Shown one piece after another: positions 36,666-44,552 of a DNA stretch of 47,475 nt. Numbering within the stretch: position 1 is the stretch's first letter; every line of letters starts with the position of its first letter. Origin of the DNA: MED-G116 sp038107835. Its GTDB lineage: Bacteria; Pseudomonadota; Alphaproteobacteria; Puniceispirillales; Puniceispirillaceae. Location: positions 1-47,475 of the forward strand of contig JAYNHH010000019.1 of assembly GCA_038107835.1 (NCBI GenBank). The letters run 5' to 3'. Under the pieces are notes generated by a model. The model saw only the letters and a program-made list of their open reading frames with translations, was not told the origin of the DNA and made no database searches. Made by a program: the position numbers and the translations under genes.

Positions 36666-36672
36666 GGCATGG

Positions 36673-37176
36673 ATGGCCAAGATGCAGACAGGCAAGGCTG
36701 AGGAGACAGCCGCCCGGCGTGACCGTCTCGTCAAGATCGAGCTTGATGAGGCTGTGACACCGCGCCGCTCTGCCGAAGCTGAGCATGAGCGTGCCATCGC
36801 CATTTACGATATTCTGGAGGAAAACCAGTTTGACCTCGTTGGCCAGACTGGCCCGTTCCATTTGTATCTGCGGGCAGAGGGGCGACATATCCGCTTCGAT
36901 GTCTGCAATGAGAATGATGTGAGCCTCGGCCAGTTTTTCATGGCGATGGGGCCGCTGCGGCGGGTGATGCGCGATTACTTTCAGGTCTGCGATACCTATT
37001 TCGACGCTATTCGAACCAAATCGCCCTCGCAGATTCAGGCCATTGATATGGGCCGCCGCGCTCTACACAACGAGGGTTCCGAGCTGCTGCAGGCGCGCCT
37101 CAATGGCAAGGTGGAAACCGATTTTGACACGGCACGCCGTCTGTTCACGCTGATTTGTGTGTTGCAGTCGAAATGA
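36673..37176 (+). CDS. UPF0262-family protein
   Basis: A 167-residue protein of the alphaproteobacterial UPF0262 family. The segments ERAIAIYDILEENQF, FHLYLRAEGRHIRFDV and MGPLRRVMRDYFQVCDTYFDAI are characteristic. It begins eight bases after hisD; the downstream ATG of MQTGKAEE is an alternative start. Function unknown, and it is consistently found after hisD. Confidence 0.88.
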   Translation: MAKMQTGKAEETAARRDRLVKIELDEAVTPRRSAEAEHERAIAIYDILEENQFDLVGQTGPFHLYLRAEGRHIRFDVCNENDVSLGQFFMAMGPLRRVMRDYFQVCDTYFDAIRTKSPSQIQAIDMGRRALHNEGSELLQARLNGKVETDFDTARRLFTLICVLQSK

Positions 37177-37206
37177 CCCTATCGGAGCAAGGAAAAGTGA
37201 GGCCTC

Positions 37207-37674
37207 ATGGCTAAAACCATTAAAATTGACCCAGCCGGTGACGTCAGCTCCATCCTGTTTGCCTGCAACGTCAATGCAGTCCGTTCGGCTATGGCCGAGG
37301 CCATGGTCAAAGTAGCTTTTCCGGGCAGGATTTTTACCGACTCCTGTGGGGTTGCGCCCGGTCAAGCCGATGGTTTTGCCATCGCCGTAATGGAGGAAGC
37401 CGGTTATGACATCGGCAACCACCAGCCCAAATCATTTGCCGATCTTGACTGTGAATTCTATGATGTGATCATCTCCTTCTCGCCGGAGGCGCATGAGCGC
37501 GCTCTTGAACTGACCCGCAATATTGACAGCCAGGCGCTCTATTGGCCGGTGGACAATCTGGCCGACCTGCAGGGTTCACGCGAGGAGCGGCTGCGTGCCT
37601 ATCGCGCCGTGCGAGATGACATTGCCACCAAGCTGGGCGTCTATCTGGAAACGGAAATTGCAGTAAAGGCTTGA
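37207..37674 (+). CDS. Low-molecular-weight phosphatase/arsenate-reductase-like protein
   Basis: A 155-residue protein with the CX5R-S phosphate loop near the N-terminus (C20 to R26 in ACNVNAVRSAMAEA) and a DNLADL segment positioned like the general-acid aspartate loop of LMW phosphatases. The loop with Asn at the third position is seen in both arsenate reductases and phosphatases. No arsenic genes are nearby, and the position between UPF0262 and infA is conserved, so a housekeeping phosphatase is more likely. Confidence 0.82.
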   Translation: MAKTIKIDPAGDVSSILFACNVNAVRSAMAEAMVKVAFPGRIFTDSCGVAPGQADGFAIAVMEEAGYDIGNHQPKSFADLDCEFYDVIISFSPEAHERALELTRNIDSQALYWPVDNLADLQGSREERLRAYRAVRDDIATKLGVYLETEIAVKA

Positions 37675-37739
37675 CCTTTGGGTGGATATTGGCCATCTGT
37701 ATGGCTGTTTTTCCGCTGTAAGCTATTGGAAAGGGTCAC

Positions 37740-37958
37740 ATGGCCAAGGAAGGCGTAATCGAATTTTCTGGCACGGTTGCTGAACTGTTGCCGAATGCGA
37801 TGTTTCGGGTGAAACTCGACAATGATCATGAAGTGCTGGCCCACACCAGCGGCAAAATGCGCAAGAACCGTATCCGCGTTCTGGCAGGGGACAGGGTAAA
37901 TGTGGAAATGACACCCTATGACCTCAGCAAGGGGCGGATCACATTCCGCTTCAAATAG
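37740..37958 (+). CDS. infA: Translation initiation factor IF-1
   Basis: A 72-residue OB-fold protein that occupies the ribosomal A site during initiation. The sequence MAKEGVIEFSGTVAELLPN and the tail TPYDLSKGRITFRFK are standard, and the length is exactly that of the family. Confidence 0.98.
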   Translation: MAKEGVIEFSGTVAELLPNAMFRVKLDNDHEVLAHTSGKMRKNRIRVLAGDRVNVEMTPYDLSKGRITFRFK

Positions 37959-38031
37959 AGGCCAGCCCTGAATTCTACCCCGCCCCGGTTCAGCCATGCA
38001 ACTGGCGGGGCCGCTTGAGGGGTTTTTACCA

Positions 38032-38610
38032 ATGACGATCCCGCCCATCGCTCTTGCTTCTGCCTCACCGCGCCGCCGTGACCTGCTCGGCCAGATTGGC
38101 ATTGAACCGGTTGCGATCATTCCAACGAATATTGACGAGACGCCCCATCGGCGAGAACTGCCGCCGCGCTATGCGTTGCGCATGGCTCATGAAAAGGCGC
38201 TTGCCGCTGCGCTGCCGGATAACATCAAACACAGGGCTGTGGTGCTTGCCGGTGATACCGTTGTCGCTGTAGGCAGGCGCATTCTGCCGAAGGCGGAAAC
38301 CGAGGATCAGGCTCGTGCCTGTCTGACACTTCTGTCGGGGCGCCGCCACCGTGTCCATGGTGGCATCGCCCTCAGGTTGGCCGATGGTACGCTCCGGTCG
38401 AGGCTGGTGACAAGCAGCGTCATTTTCAAGCGGCTGCATCGCGATGAAATTGATGCCTATATCGGCACTGGTGATTGGCAGGGCAAGGCCGGTGGCTACG
38501 CCATTCAGGGGCCAGCCGCCGCCTACATCCGGCATATTGACGGCTCCTATTCCAACATCGTCGGCTTCAGCCTCTATGACGTCTCGGCGCTGCTGGCGAC
38601 CCATGGGTAG
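38032..38610 (+). CDS. maf: Maf-family nucleotide pyrophosphatase
   Basis: A 192-residue enzyme that hydrolyses non-canonical or modified nucleoside triphosphates. The ATG at 38032 gives MTIPPIALASASPRRRDLL, matching the family start; a longer frame from 37996 lacks support. Other motifs are LAGDTVVAVGRRILPK, LSGRRHRVHGG and the C-terminal GKAGGYAIQGPAAAYI followed by GSYSNIVGFSL. The gene overlaps the next start by eight bases. Confidence 0.95.
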   Translation: MTIPPIALASASPRRRDLLGQIGIEPVAIIPTNIDETPHRRELPPRYALRMAHEKALAAALPDNIKHRAVVLAGDTVVAVGRRILPKAETEDQARACLTLLSGRRHRVHGGIALRLADGTLRSRLVTSSVIFKRLHRDEIDAYIGTGDWQGKAGGYAIQGPAAAYIRHIDGSYSNIVGFSLYDVSALLATHG

Positions 38611-39661
38611 CGTCATGATCACCGGCCGTGTTGATGAGATCTGGATTGCTGTTGGGCCTGAGATGTCGCGTGTGATGTTTCTGACTGCTGGAACCGTGGT
38701 TGAGATCTGGCATGAATTCACCGCGGCGCCACACTGTATTGGTGAGGTGCATCAGCTGAAAATCGACCAGGTGTTTGGTGGCCAGAACCGCGCTACAGCC
38801 CGCCTGGAAGATGGCACACCTGTTTCGTTGCGGGTCACGCCACGTGACAAGCTGCAGGCAGGCCAAAGCATGACCGCGACAATCATCGCGGCCCCGCGGC
38901 AGGGCAAACCATGGCAGGCAGCTGTTGGCGCGCGGCTTGTCGGCACCCATGTGGTCCTGCTGCCAGGTGATGCGGGTTTTTATGCCTCTCGTGCGTTGCC
39001 AGATGATCAGGTTGAACCGCTGCGCGACAGCCTGGCTGAAAAATTGCCCCGTGGATTTGGTGCGATCCTGCGCCGGGCGGTGGCAGGGCAGGAGGCGTCG
39101 CTGGTGGAGGATGAACTGACGATGCTTGTCCATCTCTGGCAGGATCGTGTGCAGGCGACCGGTTGCATTCATGACGGCGGCACCTTGTCCCAAAAGGCGG
39201 CGCTGCATGCGCCGGGAGCTGCCATCCGCATGACGGGCGACGCGCTGCCAGCAGACGGGTTCGACGCAGCCTATGATGCGGCCCTCGACGCCGCATCAGG
39301 CGTCAGTGTTGATCTTGCATCTGGTGGCAGGCTCTGGTTCGAGCCGACGCAGGCTCTTGTTGCCATTGATCTTGACAGTGGTGGTGGAGGGCTTGAGGCC
39401 CTGCTGCGTGAGGCACCCCCGATGATAGCGTATCAGCTGCGCCTTCGAGCGCTTTCAGGACTGATTGCGATTGATGTTCCACGGCTATCCTCCGGTGCAG
39501 CAAAAACATTTACCACTACATTGGCGGCTGCCCTTGCGACCGATCCGCGCCAGCCGGAAATCCTCGGACGCACGCGTGGCGGCGTGCTGGAATGCCGGAT
39601 CGCACATGGCCGGCCTTCGCTTGACAGCCAGAGGCATTTTGCCGACTGTGCCACTGGATAG
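38603..39661 (+). CDS. Ribonuclease E/G-family protein, compact and possibly degenerate
   Basis: A 352-residue homologue of the RNase E/G catalytic region, encoded in the usual alphaproteobacterial maf-RNase-yacG order. An S1-like N-terminal part (VHQLKIDQVFGGQNRATARLE) leads to a DNase I-like core with LVAIDLDSGGGG and LSGLIAIDVPRLSS. The first corresponds to the metal aspartate (D303 of E. coli RNase E). In the second the E. coli IDFIDM is changed to IDVPRL, so the second metal aspartate appears lost. No zinc-link cysteine motif is seen. ATG 38603 overlaps maf; ATG 38615 is an alternative. Catalytic activity is uncertain. Confidence 0.78.
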   Translation: MGSVMITGRVDEIWIAVGPEMSRVMFLTAGTVVEIWHEFTAAPHCIGEVHQLKIDQVFGGQNRATARLEDGTPVSLRVTPRDKLQAGQSMTATIIAAPRQGKPWQAAVGARLVGTHVVLLPGDAGFYASRALPDDQVEPLRDSLAEKLPRGFGAILRRAVAGQEASLVEDELTMLVHLWQDRVQATGCIHDGGTLSQKAALHAPGAAIRMTGDALPADGFDAAYDAALDAASGVSVDLASGGRLWFEPTQALVAIDLDSGGGGLEALLREAPPMIAYQLRLRALSGLIAIDVPRLSSGAAKTFTTTLAAALATDPRQPEILGRTRGGVLECRIAHGRPSLDSQRHFADCATG

Positions 39662-39685
39662 GGCAGGGTGCCGGAGACAGAAGCA

Positions 39686-39949
39686 ATGACACCACCGATA
39701 AAAAAAACAGCACCAACGCCGGGGGCAACGGGCCTTGAATGCCCGACCTGCGGCGAAGCTGCCGCGCCGCCGGCCAGCGCTGGCGGCAGAAGCCCGCGGC
39801 CCTTTTGTTCAACGCGGTGCGCTGAGGTGGATCTTGGCAGATGGTTTCAGGGGCAATATGCCATTCCCGCGGTCGACGCGGCTGATGACACGATTGTCGA
39901 TGCGCTGATTGCCGAAGCCGAGGCTGCAGCAGGCCAGCGCGAGGAATAG
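39686..39949 (+). CDS. yacG: YacG-type zinc protein (DNA gyrase inhibitor family)
   Basis: An 87-residue protein with a four-cysteine zinc site: CPTC near residue 20 and CSTRC after RPFCST, then EVDLGRWFQGQYAIP, the family hallmark. The ATG at 39686 is nine bases after GGAG; a GTG at 39668 would add six residues. Family members inhibit gyrase; here the link is by homology only. Last core gene before tRNA-Phe. Confidence 0.9.
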   Translation: MTPPIKKTAPTPGATGLECPTCGEAAAPPASAGGRSPRPFCSTRCAEVDLGRWFQGQYAIPAVDAADDTIVDALIAEAEAAAGQREE

Positions 39950-40080
39950 ATTTACCTCGCAGACAATCGGCTTTTTTGCTGGTGGGTGAGGCGTTTAACG
40001 TCTGGACAGGGCGGGGTGAAAAGGCTATACCCCTTGTCGTTCTGAGCGCTCCCGTCGACAGACAGGATTGCCATCAGATC

Positions 40081-40163
<83 letters not shown>

Positions 40164-40271
40164 ACTCAAGTTTTCTTTATAGACCCTTGGTCACAGCCTT
40201 GTGTCAGTTGTTGTTGTTGCCCGCGATGGTATAGCCAAATATGGCCCTCTGTCACTCGAAAACATGGGTTA

Positions 40272-40291
40272 AGAGTGACCGAGGAGTGACC
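40272..40291 (+). repeat. Candidate integrase arm-type sites, left end
   Basis: Two adjacent copies of RGAGTGACC (40272-40280 and 40283-40291) lie about 110 bases inside the left repeat. The same GGAGTGACC occurs about 45 bases inside the right repeat, which is the layout of integrase arm-binding sites. Confidence 0.45.
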
Positions 40292-40382
40292 GAAGACAAC
40301 AGAAATTTATCGGTTGTAAACAAAGCTGCTTCTGATGAGATACGAATGACTTCACTCCGTTGTTGCTTGCCACTAACAATGC

Positions 40383-40547
40383 CTAAGCTGACGTTTCGCC
40401 GTCCTTTGGGTTTGCGACTTCAGAAGAATGATGTGTGATGTTCTTTTGATGTTGCTTCTTTTGCTTGCAGCATTGTTTCATTAGCAAAACGGCTCCAGCC
40501 CCTATAGCCATCCCAGACAACAAATTGAGTTTCGCAGTTAAGAACAT
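40383..40547 (-). CDS. Small membrane-anchored protein
   Basis: A 54-residue frame from ATG 40547, preceded by a near-perfect GGAGGTG ribosome site. It begins MFLTAKLNLLSGMAIGAGA, continues as one hydrophobic segment to residue 23, then a KQCCKQKKQ cluster and a polar tail ending in DGETSA. It could be a single-pass anchor. I do not recognise a family. It faces outward toward the tRNA. Confidence 0.55.
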   Translation of the reverse strand: MFLTAKLNLLSGMAIGAGAVLLMKQCCKQKKQHQKNITHHSSEVANPKDGETSA

Positions 40548-41092
40548 ATTCACCTCCATTTATAAAATCCTTCCCCCTGCACGAAATATTCTATGTTTTG
40601 CTCTAAACAAGGTAATGCGACGAAGGGTTGCAGGTTTGACTATATGCCCACTACTGGACGTGGAGCTATCGAACGTGACTAACTGACATGTTCCACCTAT
40701 GCACTATGGGTAACTGTTCCAGAAAACCTTCCGTCACCTAACTGTGAGTGTTTCAACTAATTGGGGTCACTTATGTATAGACCACCTCTAGGAATCGTTT
40801 TGGTTAGGGACTCAAGACAGTAATTAACCCAACCCATAGACACGGGTGGTGATTTCGACCACCACGACAAACCAAATCCATAGATCCAAGTCCGTGGGCT
40901 AGGTTAGGGAATGGTCGTCGTAGTCGTGACTTTCGTGCACGACACCAACTTCCAAACCAATCATCAGACCATAGTTGTTTTGTTGTCTTCTGTCATTAAG
41001 GCAGAGGTCAAATAACGACGTCTTATCAATAGTTTGCGATGTGTCTGAGGCCGCTAAGCGGTCTCAAGGCTACACTCGCCAAAGGAGAACCA
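40548..41092. other. Structured non-coding leader or control region
   Basis: This 545-bp stretch has no convincing gene but several ordered elements. The 9-mer GGTTAGGGA occurs at 40802 and again exactly 100 bases later at 40902. A 6-bp GGTGGT/ACCACC hairpin lies at 40845-40863 and a 6-bp GTCGTG/CACGAC hairpin at 40923-40943. A 9-bp TGAGGCCGC/GCGGTCTCA hairpin (one G-U pair, TAA loop) sits at 41046-41066, just before the ATPase ribosome site. It may be a structured leader RNA, an origin, or both. Confidence 0.45.
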
Positions 41093-42310
41093 ATGCAACC
41101 AGAGATTACCATCCACGACTACCCTTGTGGCAGCGGCAAGACCACAGCCATGATCAAGAGTTTCAAAGAAGATCGAAAGTATCTTGTGATCCTGCCTTTG
41201 CTTAGTGAAGTGGACAGGGTCGTTGAAACTGCAACGAAGGTCCGCTTTAGCCAACCTTCTGAAAATGACAACGAAGCTGGGACCAAAGAAGCCAGCCTGG
41301 AGGAGATGCTCCTTACAGGCCAGAACATCGCCACCACCCATAGCTTGCACCAGAGGCTAGTCTCAATGGCCCGTAGGGGACTCTTAGACGATTACGACAT
41401 CATCATCGATGAGGTGCCAGAAGTTGTTAGGTCGGTGACGTCAAAGTCGGAAACCTCCATAGACGAATTCTACATCAAAGCTGGGTACATCACTGTCGAT
41501 CAACCATCAGGCTTGGTCAGGCCAACCCCGAAGTGGTTGTCTATGAGAGATGATGTTGATGACACCCTTAGCAACCAAATATTAAGCTTTGCCAATACTG
41601 GTTGTCTTTACTTACTTGGTGGTCGGCTTTTTATCTGGGCTATGCCAAGGGATCTTCTTGCAGCTGGGAGGACGACCACCATTATGACTTACAAGTCTGA
41701 AGGGTCTTTGTTGTCGGCTTACCTTTGCAAGGTCAAGGTCCCAGCCAAGGTTGCCAATGACAACTTCAAGGATGAGTCATTCAGGCAAGCTGCAAGAAAA
41801 TTAATTGACGTACAGGACATCCCTGCTATCTCAAAGCTGAAGCTGAGTTACTCGGGTCAGGTGGCTGGTGTTTCCAAGGCTGCCTACCGCAAGGCCATGG
41901 TCAATGGTCTGAAGAACCTCAGAGGCCGACAACTAAAAGACGTCCCAGCCCAGAACATCCTCATTACCTGTGTCAAGGCTGGTTGGTATAAGAATGGTAA
42001 CGAGAAGGTTGCTGGACCTTTTGCATCTGGATCAAAGTTGTTCCAAGGGGCTAACTGGATACCGAATACGACCAGGGGCACCAACGATTACATGCACTGC
42101 TCCCACCTCATCTACCTCTATGACCAGCACGTCAATCCAGTGGTAGCTAGGTGGCTGGAGGACAGCACAGGAGCCTTTGATGACGCCTATGCTCTTACCG
42201 AGCTCATTCAGTGGGTCTGGAGGTCAAGGGTGAGACGAGGGGAGGCAATTACCTTGTATCTTCCTAGCCCAAGGATGCGGAGGTTGTTCGAGGAGTGGTT
42301 GGCCGGCTAG
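41093..42310 (+). CDS. Helicase-like P-loop ATPase of unrecognised family
   Basis: A 405-residue protein starting at ATG 41093 after AAAGGAG; a longer frame reaching 41039 lacks support. It shows the ordered motifs of a superfamily 2 helicase: Walker A YPCGSGKTTAM (K16), a TTHSLHQRL segment at about 81-89 in the place of motif Ib, Walker B IIIDEVPEV (D106, E107), a TRGTNDY segment at 328-334 resembling motif V, and IQWVWRSRVRRG at 372-383 resembling motif VI with its arginine finger. The compact form with no accessory domain recalls helicases of small marine phages. It stands alone between a structured leader and a strong terminator, so it is probably the element's replication or mobilisation motor. 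That role is inference. Confidence 0.75.
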   Translation: MQPEITIHDYPCGSGKTTAMIKSFKEDRKYLVILPLLSEVDRVVETATKVRFSQPSENDNEAGTKEASLEEMLLTGQNIATTHSLHQRLVSMARRGLLDDYDIIIDEVPEVVRSVTSKSETSIDEFYIKAGYITVDQPSGLVRPTPKWLSMRDDVDDTLSNQILSFANTGCLYLLGGRLFIWAMPRDLLAAGRTTTIMTYKSEGSLLSAYLCKVKVPAKVANDNFKDESFRQAARKLIDVQDIPAISKLKLSYSGQVAGVSKAAYRKAMVNGLKNLRGRQLKDVPAQNILITCVKAGWYKNGNEKVAGPFASGSKLFQGANWIPNTTRGTNDYMHCSHLIYLYDQHVNPVVARWLEDSTGAFDDAYALTELIQWVWRSRVRRGEAITLYLPSPRMRRLFEEWLAG

Positions 42311-42429
42311 TAACTCGTCGTCAGTGCAGAAATTGCAGTGCCTTGGGTCAAACATAGCATTGTTCACTTGAGGATCGATTAGGTAATGACTTCTTACCTT
42401 TTCTCATGTTTCCTCCGAGATAAGAACCT

Positions 42430-42465
42430 GGCCCCCTTCGGTTTCACCGTTGGGGGCCTTTTTTT
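42430..42465 (+). terminator. Rho-independent terminator after the helicase-like gene
   Basis: A perfect 7-bp GGCCCCC/GGGGGCC stem (42430-42436 and 42452-42458), loop of 15, followed by seven T. It begins 120 bases after the stop and separates the ATPase from the transporter gene. Confidence 0.93.
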
Positions 42466-42606
42466 GGTCACGATAGGCAATGACGTGGCTTTGGTTAACA
42501 CAGGCACCAAAAGGCAATGACAAATCCACCCCAAACAATCAGACTGAGATCAAATTTAGGCGTGGGCATTTAGTTTTGAACTTCAACCAAGTCTGGATCC
42601 GAACTT

Positions 42607-43482
42607 TTGAAAGCTAACCTACTCTGTTTCTTGGCTGCTTTTTCATGGTCTCTAGGCTTTCCTGCTGGAGAAAGCCTAATGGGGTCATGGGACCTCCTCA
42701 CGCTGGTAGTTTTACGCTTGGTTCCTGGAACTATTGCTCTTTTGGTTCTCTGTAGATTGGTCGAAGGTGTTATTAATGTCGACGCCATTTCATGGATAAA
42801 GGGTTTAATCGTTGGCGGTGTTGGATTTGGACTTGGGACCACACTGTTGTTGCATGGTCAAGAACAATCAAATCCAGTTACCCCAGCAGTTGCTGCTGCG
42901 ATGATGCCCGTAGCAGGTGCGTTGCTTGAGCTGTTTTTTGATAAAAAACGAATCTCACGCACTTTCGTCTCTGGGTTGCTTTGCGCTGTTATTGGTGGAT
43001 TAATTGCTGCTGGAGTTGGATTGAATGACCACAATGTGAATATCGGGTTCTTCTGGTGTCTGTTTGCTGTGTGTCTTTACGCTTGGGCTACGCGGGAGAC
43101 AAACCGCTGTCTCTCTAAATTGTCCTCTCTTAAACAGACTGTTATAACGCTGATTGGCGCATCGATGTTTGTAAGCATTATGTTGAGTTTCGCGGCCATC
43201 ATTTTGCCTGAGCAGCGGCAATACGGATCGTTTGATAGTGAGACACTAATTGTATTGTTCGCCTTTTCTGTGTTGTCTGTCTCGATATCTCAACCATGTT
43301 GGATCGCAGGTGCCCGTGGTTTGGGGATTGCCATTGCGTCGTTTCACCTAAATGCCGTGCCATTTTACGTTATGGGGGTGCTGGTTTTTTTGGGTGATGG
43401 CATATTCGACCCATTTAAGCTACTTGGCGTTGCCCTAATCGCACTCGGAGTTTTTCTGGCTCAGAAACAACCCGCTGCATAA
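42607..43482 (+). CDS. EamA/DMT-family transporter
   Basis: A 291-residue membrane protein with ten hydrophobic segments arranged as two repeats. The start KANLLCFLAAFSWSLGFPAGE and the pattern at 283-288 (GVFLAQK) are typical of drug/metabolite exporters. The only start in frame is TTG at 42607, five codons past any credible ribosome site, with a stop ten codons upstream. Translation is thus probably weak, or the 5' end has been altered. As cargo of the island it may export an amino acid or toxic metabolite; no substrate is evident. Confidence 0.8.
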   Translation: MKANLLCFLAAFSWSLGFPAGESLMGSWDLLTLVVLRLVPGTIALLVLCRLVEGVINVDAISWIKGLIVGGVGFGLGTTLLLHGQEQSNPVTPAVAAAMMPVAGALLELFFDKKRISRTFVSGLLCAVIGGLIAAGVGLNDHNVNIGFFWCLFAVCLYAWATRETNRCLSKLSSLKQTVITLIGASMFVSIMLSFAAIILPEQRQYGSFDSETLIVLFAFSVLSVSISQPCWIAGARGLGIAIASFHLNAVPFYVMGVLVFLGDGIFDPFKLLGVALIALGVFLAQKQPAA

Positions 43483-43552
43483 AGAAAATCACGTCGCGCA
43501 GTACAAGTTTTTGCTACAGAGCCTCATCGACGCAGTGAATACAACATTGCAA

Positions 43553-44021
43553 GTTGTCGGACAGCAGTTACATACCCCCGGGGGAAAGTATGAAACTTGC
43601 CACATCGCCGTCCGACAGAAGCCGAGATGGTCAGGACGACAATGAAATACAATGCGACATAATTGCCGCAACCATTCTGGTTTTCGTGCCGGGCAGCTAC
43701 TGTCTAAAGAAATCAGCGACAACAACCTACCGCTGTTGTTCGTCTGGCTGAGCTTTGAGTCACTGCTTACCATTATACATTTGTCAAATGGAAAAACCTT
43801 GGCACGGCTTAACCTCAGCAGCGTTTTTTCTCGAGAATGGAGTGTATAAAGATGGAAAACCTTTCAGGCTCCCCCGTACAAAAAGTACACCTGAAAGGCT
43901 AGATATACGGTGCATGACACTGCGCACACTTGCCATGCGACAAAACGCCGTAGTGTTATCAGTTGTCGGACAGCAACTGAACTAGGGGGAGAGTAGTGCA
44001 GTCTTTCTAAGGCTGTCCGAC
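43553..44021. repeat. Two paired inverted-repeat units around a TGTCSGACA core
   Basis: GTTGTCGGACAGCA occurs at 43553-43566 and again at 43962-43975. Each copy is followed by an inverted partner: GTCCGACA at 43610-43617 (8-bp match) and GCTGTCCGAC at 44012-44021 (10-bp match). After each left copy comes a GGGGGA-(A/G)AGTA block. The whole 43483-44157 gap (675 bp) contains no gene I can support, so these units are its main feature. They could be operator, recombinase or replication sites. Confidence 0.6.
43860..43898. repeat. Nested hairpin
   Basis: A perfect 9-bp stem CCTTTCAGG/CCTGAAAGG encloses a second stem GTAC/GTAC with an AAAAA loop. It lies midway between the two inverted-repeat units. 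No T run follows it, so it is not a simple terminator. Confidence 0.55.
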
Positions 44022-44157
44022 GGCTGAACGGTGGGCCTAACACTCATAATAAGCAATGCGGCAAAATAGCTGGCCCTCTCGGAGAGTGGATTGCGTGGTT
44101 CTTTTTTTTGGATTAAAAGCCCAAAAGAGTCAAAAGCAGTTAGCCGGAGAAAATTAA

Positions 44158-44391
44158 ATGGCAGAGGCAACAGTGAAAAAGGCAGCCACAAAAGCAGCAG
44201 CAAAGAAAAAACGTGGCAGGCCAAAAAAGGTACAAAGCCAGGCTATACCACCGGCTCAAGTTCCAGAAATGGTCAACCGTGAAAAAAACGCTTTTGAGCG
44301 TAATTTTGGTGAAGGAACAGCTTTTGATCTTGACTACGGTAAGCTGCTGATCATTGCTCTTTGCATATATATCGCAGTTCAGGTTAGCTAA
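44158..44391 (+). CDS. Small AT-hook protein with C-terminal membrane helix
   Basis: A 77-residue protein starting at ATG 44158 after CCGGAG. The N-terminal third is Ala/Lys-rich (VKKAATKAAAKKKRGRPKKVQ) and contains a canonical AT-hook core, RGRP, flanked by lysines. The middle is acidic and polar. The last 14 residues (LLIIALCIYIAVQV) form one hydrophobic segment, a possible tail anchor. It would bind AT-rich DNA and tether it to the membrane. No family recognised. A CTCTCGGAGAG palindrome lies at 44077-44087, possibly an operator. Confidence 0.7.
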   Translation: MAEATVKKAATKAAAKKKRGRPKKVQSQAIPPAQVPEMVNREKNAFERNFGEGTAFDLDYGKLLIIALCIYIAVQVS

Positions 44392-44423
44392 CCGATTGTC
44401 TGCGCTCTGAAAATACGCAAGGG

Positions 44424-44552
44424 TCACCCGCGCGAGTAATCCTTCTTCTTGTCCCATGCCTTGATTTGTTCAATTTGCTTGGACACTTTTTAGTTGACCT
44501 TAAAATAAGCCATAATCATCTCATTCAATTCTCTGGCTGGTTTGTTTGTCAC
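44424..44552 (-). pseudogene. Small frame interrupted by an in-frame TAA
   Basis: A GTG at 44552 overlaps the stop of the upstream zinc-binding frame (GTGA overlap) and encodes MTNKPARELNEMIMAYFKVN, ending in TAA at 44490. The same frame resumes two codons later at a GTG and reads SKQIEQIKAWDKKKDYSRG to a TGA at 44424. Both parts look like genuine protein, so this is either a 42-residue gene broken by a stop or two coupled tiny peptides. Confidence 0.4.

Noticed and set aside
37207..37674. Naming the CX5R protein arsC.
   Set aside because: The loop alone does not separate phosphatase from arsenate reductase and there is no arsenic gene context.
37959..38031. GC-rich inverted repeat (CCCCGCC with GGCGGGG) after infA as a terminator.
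   Set aside because: The T run is separated from the stem by eleven bases and the maf ribosome site lies there, so termination is not convincing.
43554..43751. A rightward frame with an internal ATG (MKLATSPSDRSRDGQ) after a GGGGGAAAG.
   Set aside because: It ends in low-quality Cys/Ser/Thr-rich sequence and its ribosome site is part of a CCCCCGGGGG palindrome in the repeat unit.
43788..43985. A 65-codon rightward frame beginning MEKPWHGLTSAAFF in the gene-free part of the island.
   Set aside because: No ribosome site, and it runs across the nested hairpin and into the inverted-repeat unit; composition is not clearly protein-like throughout.
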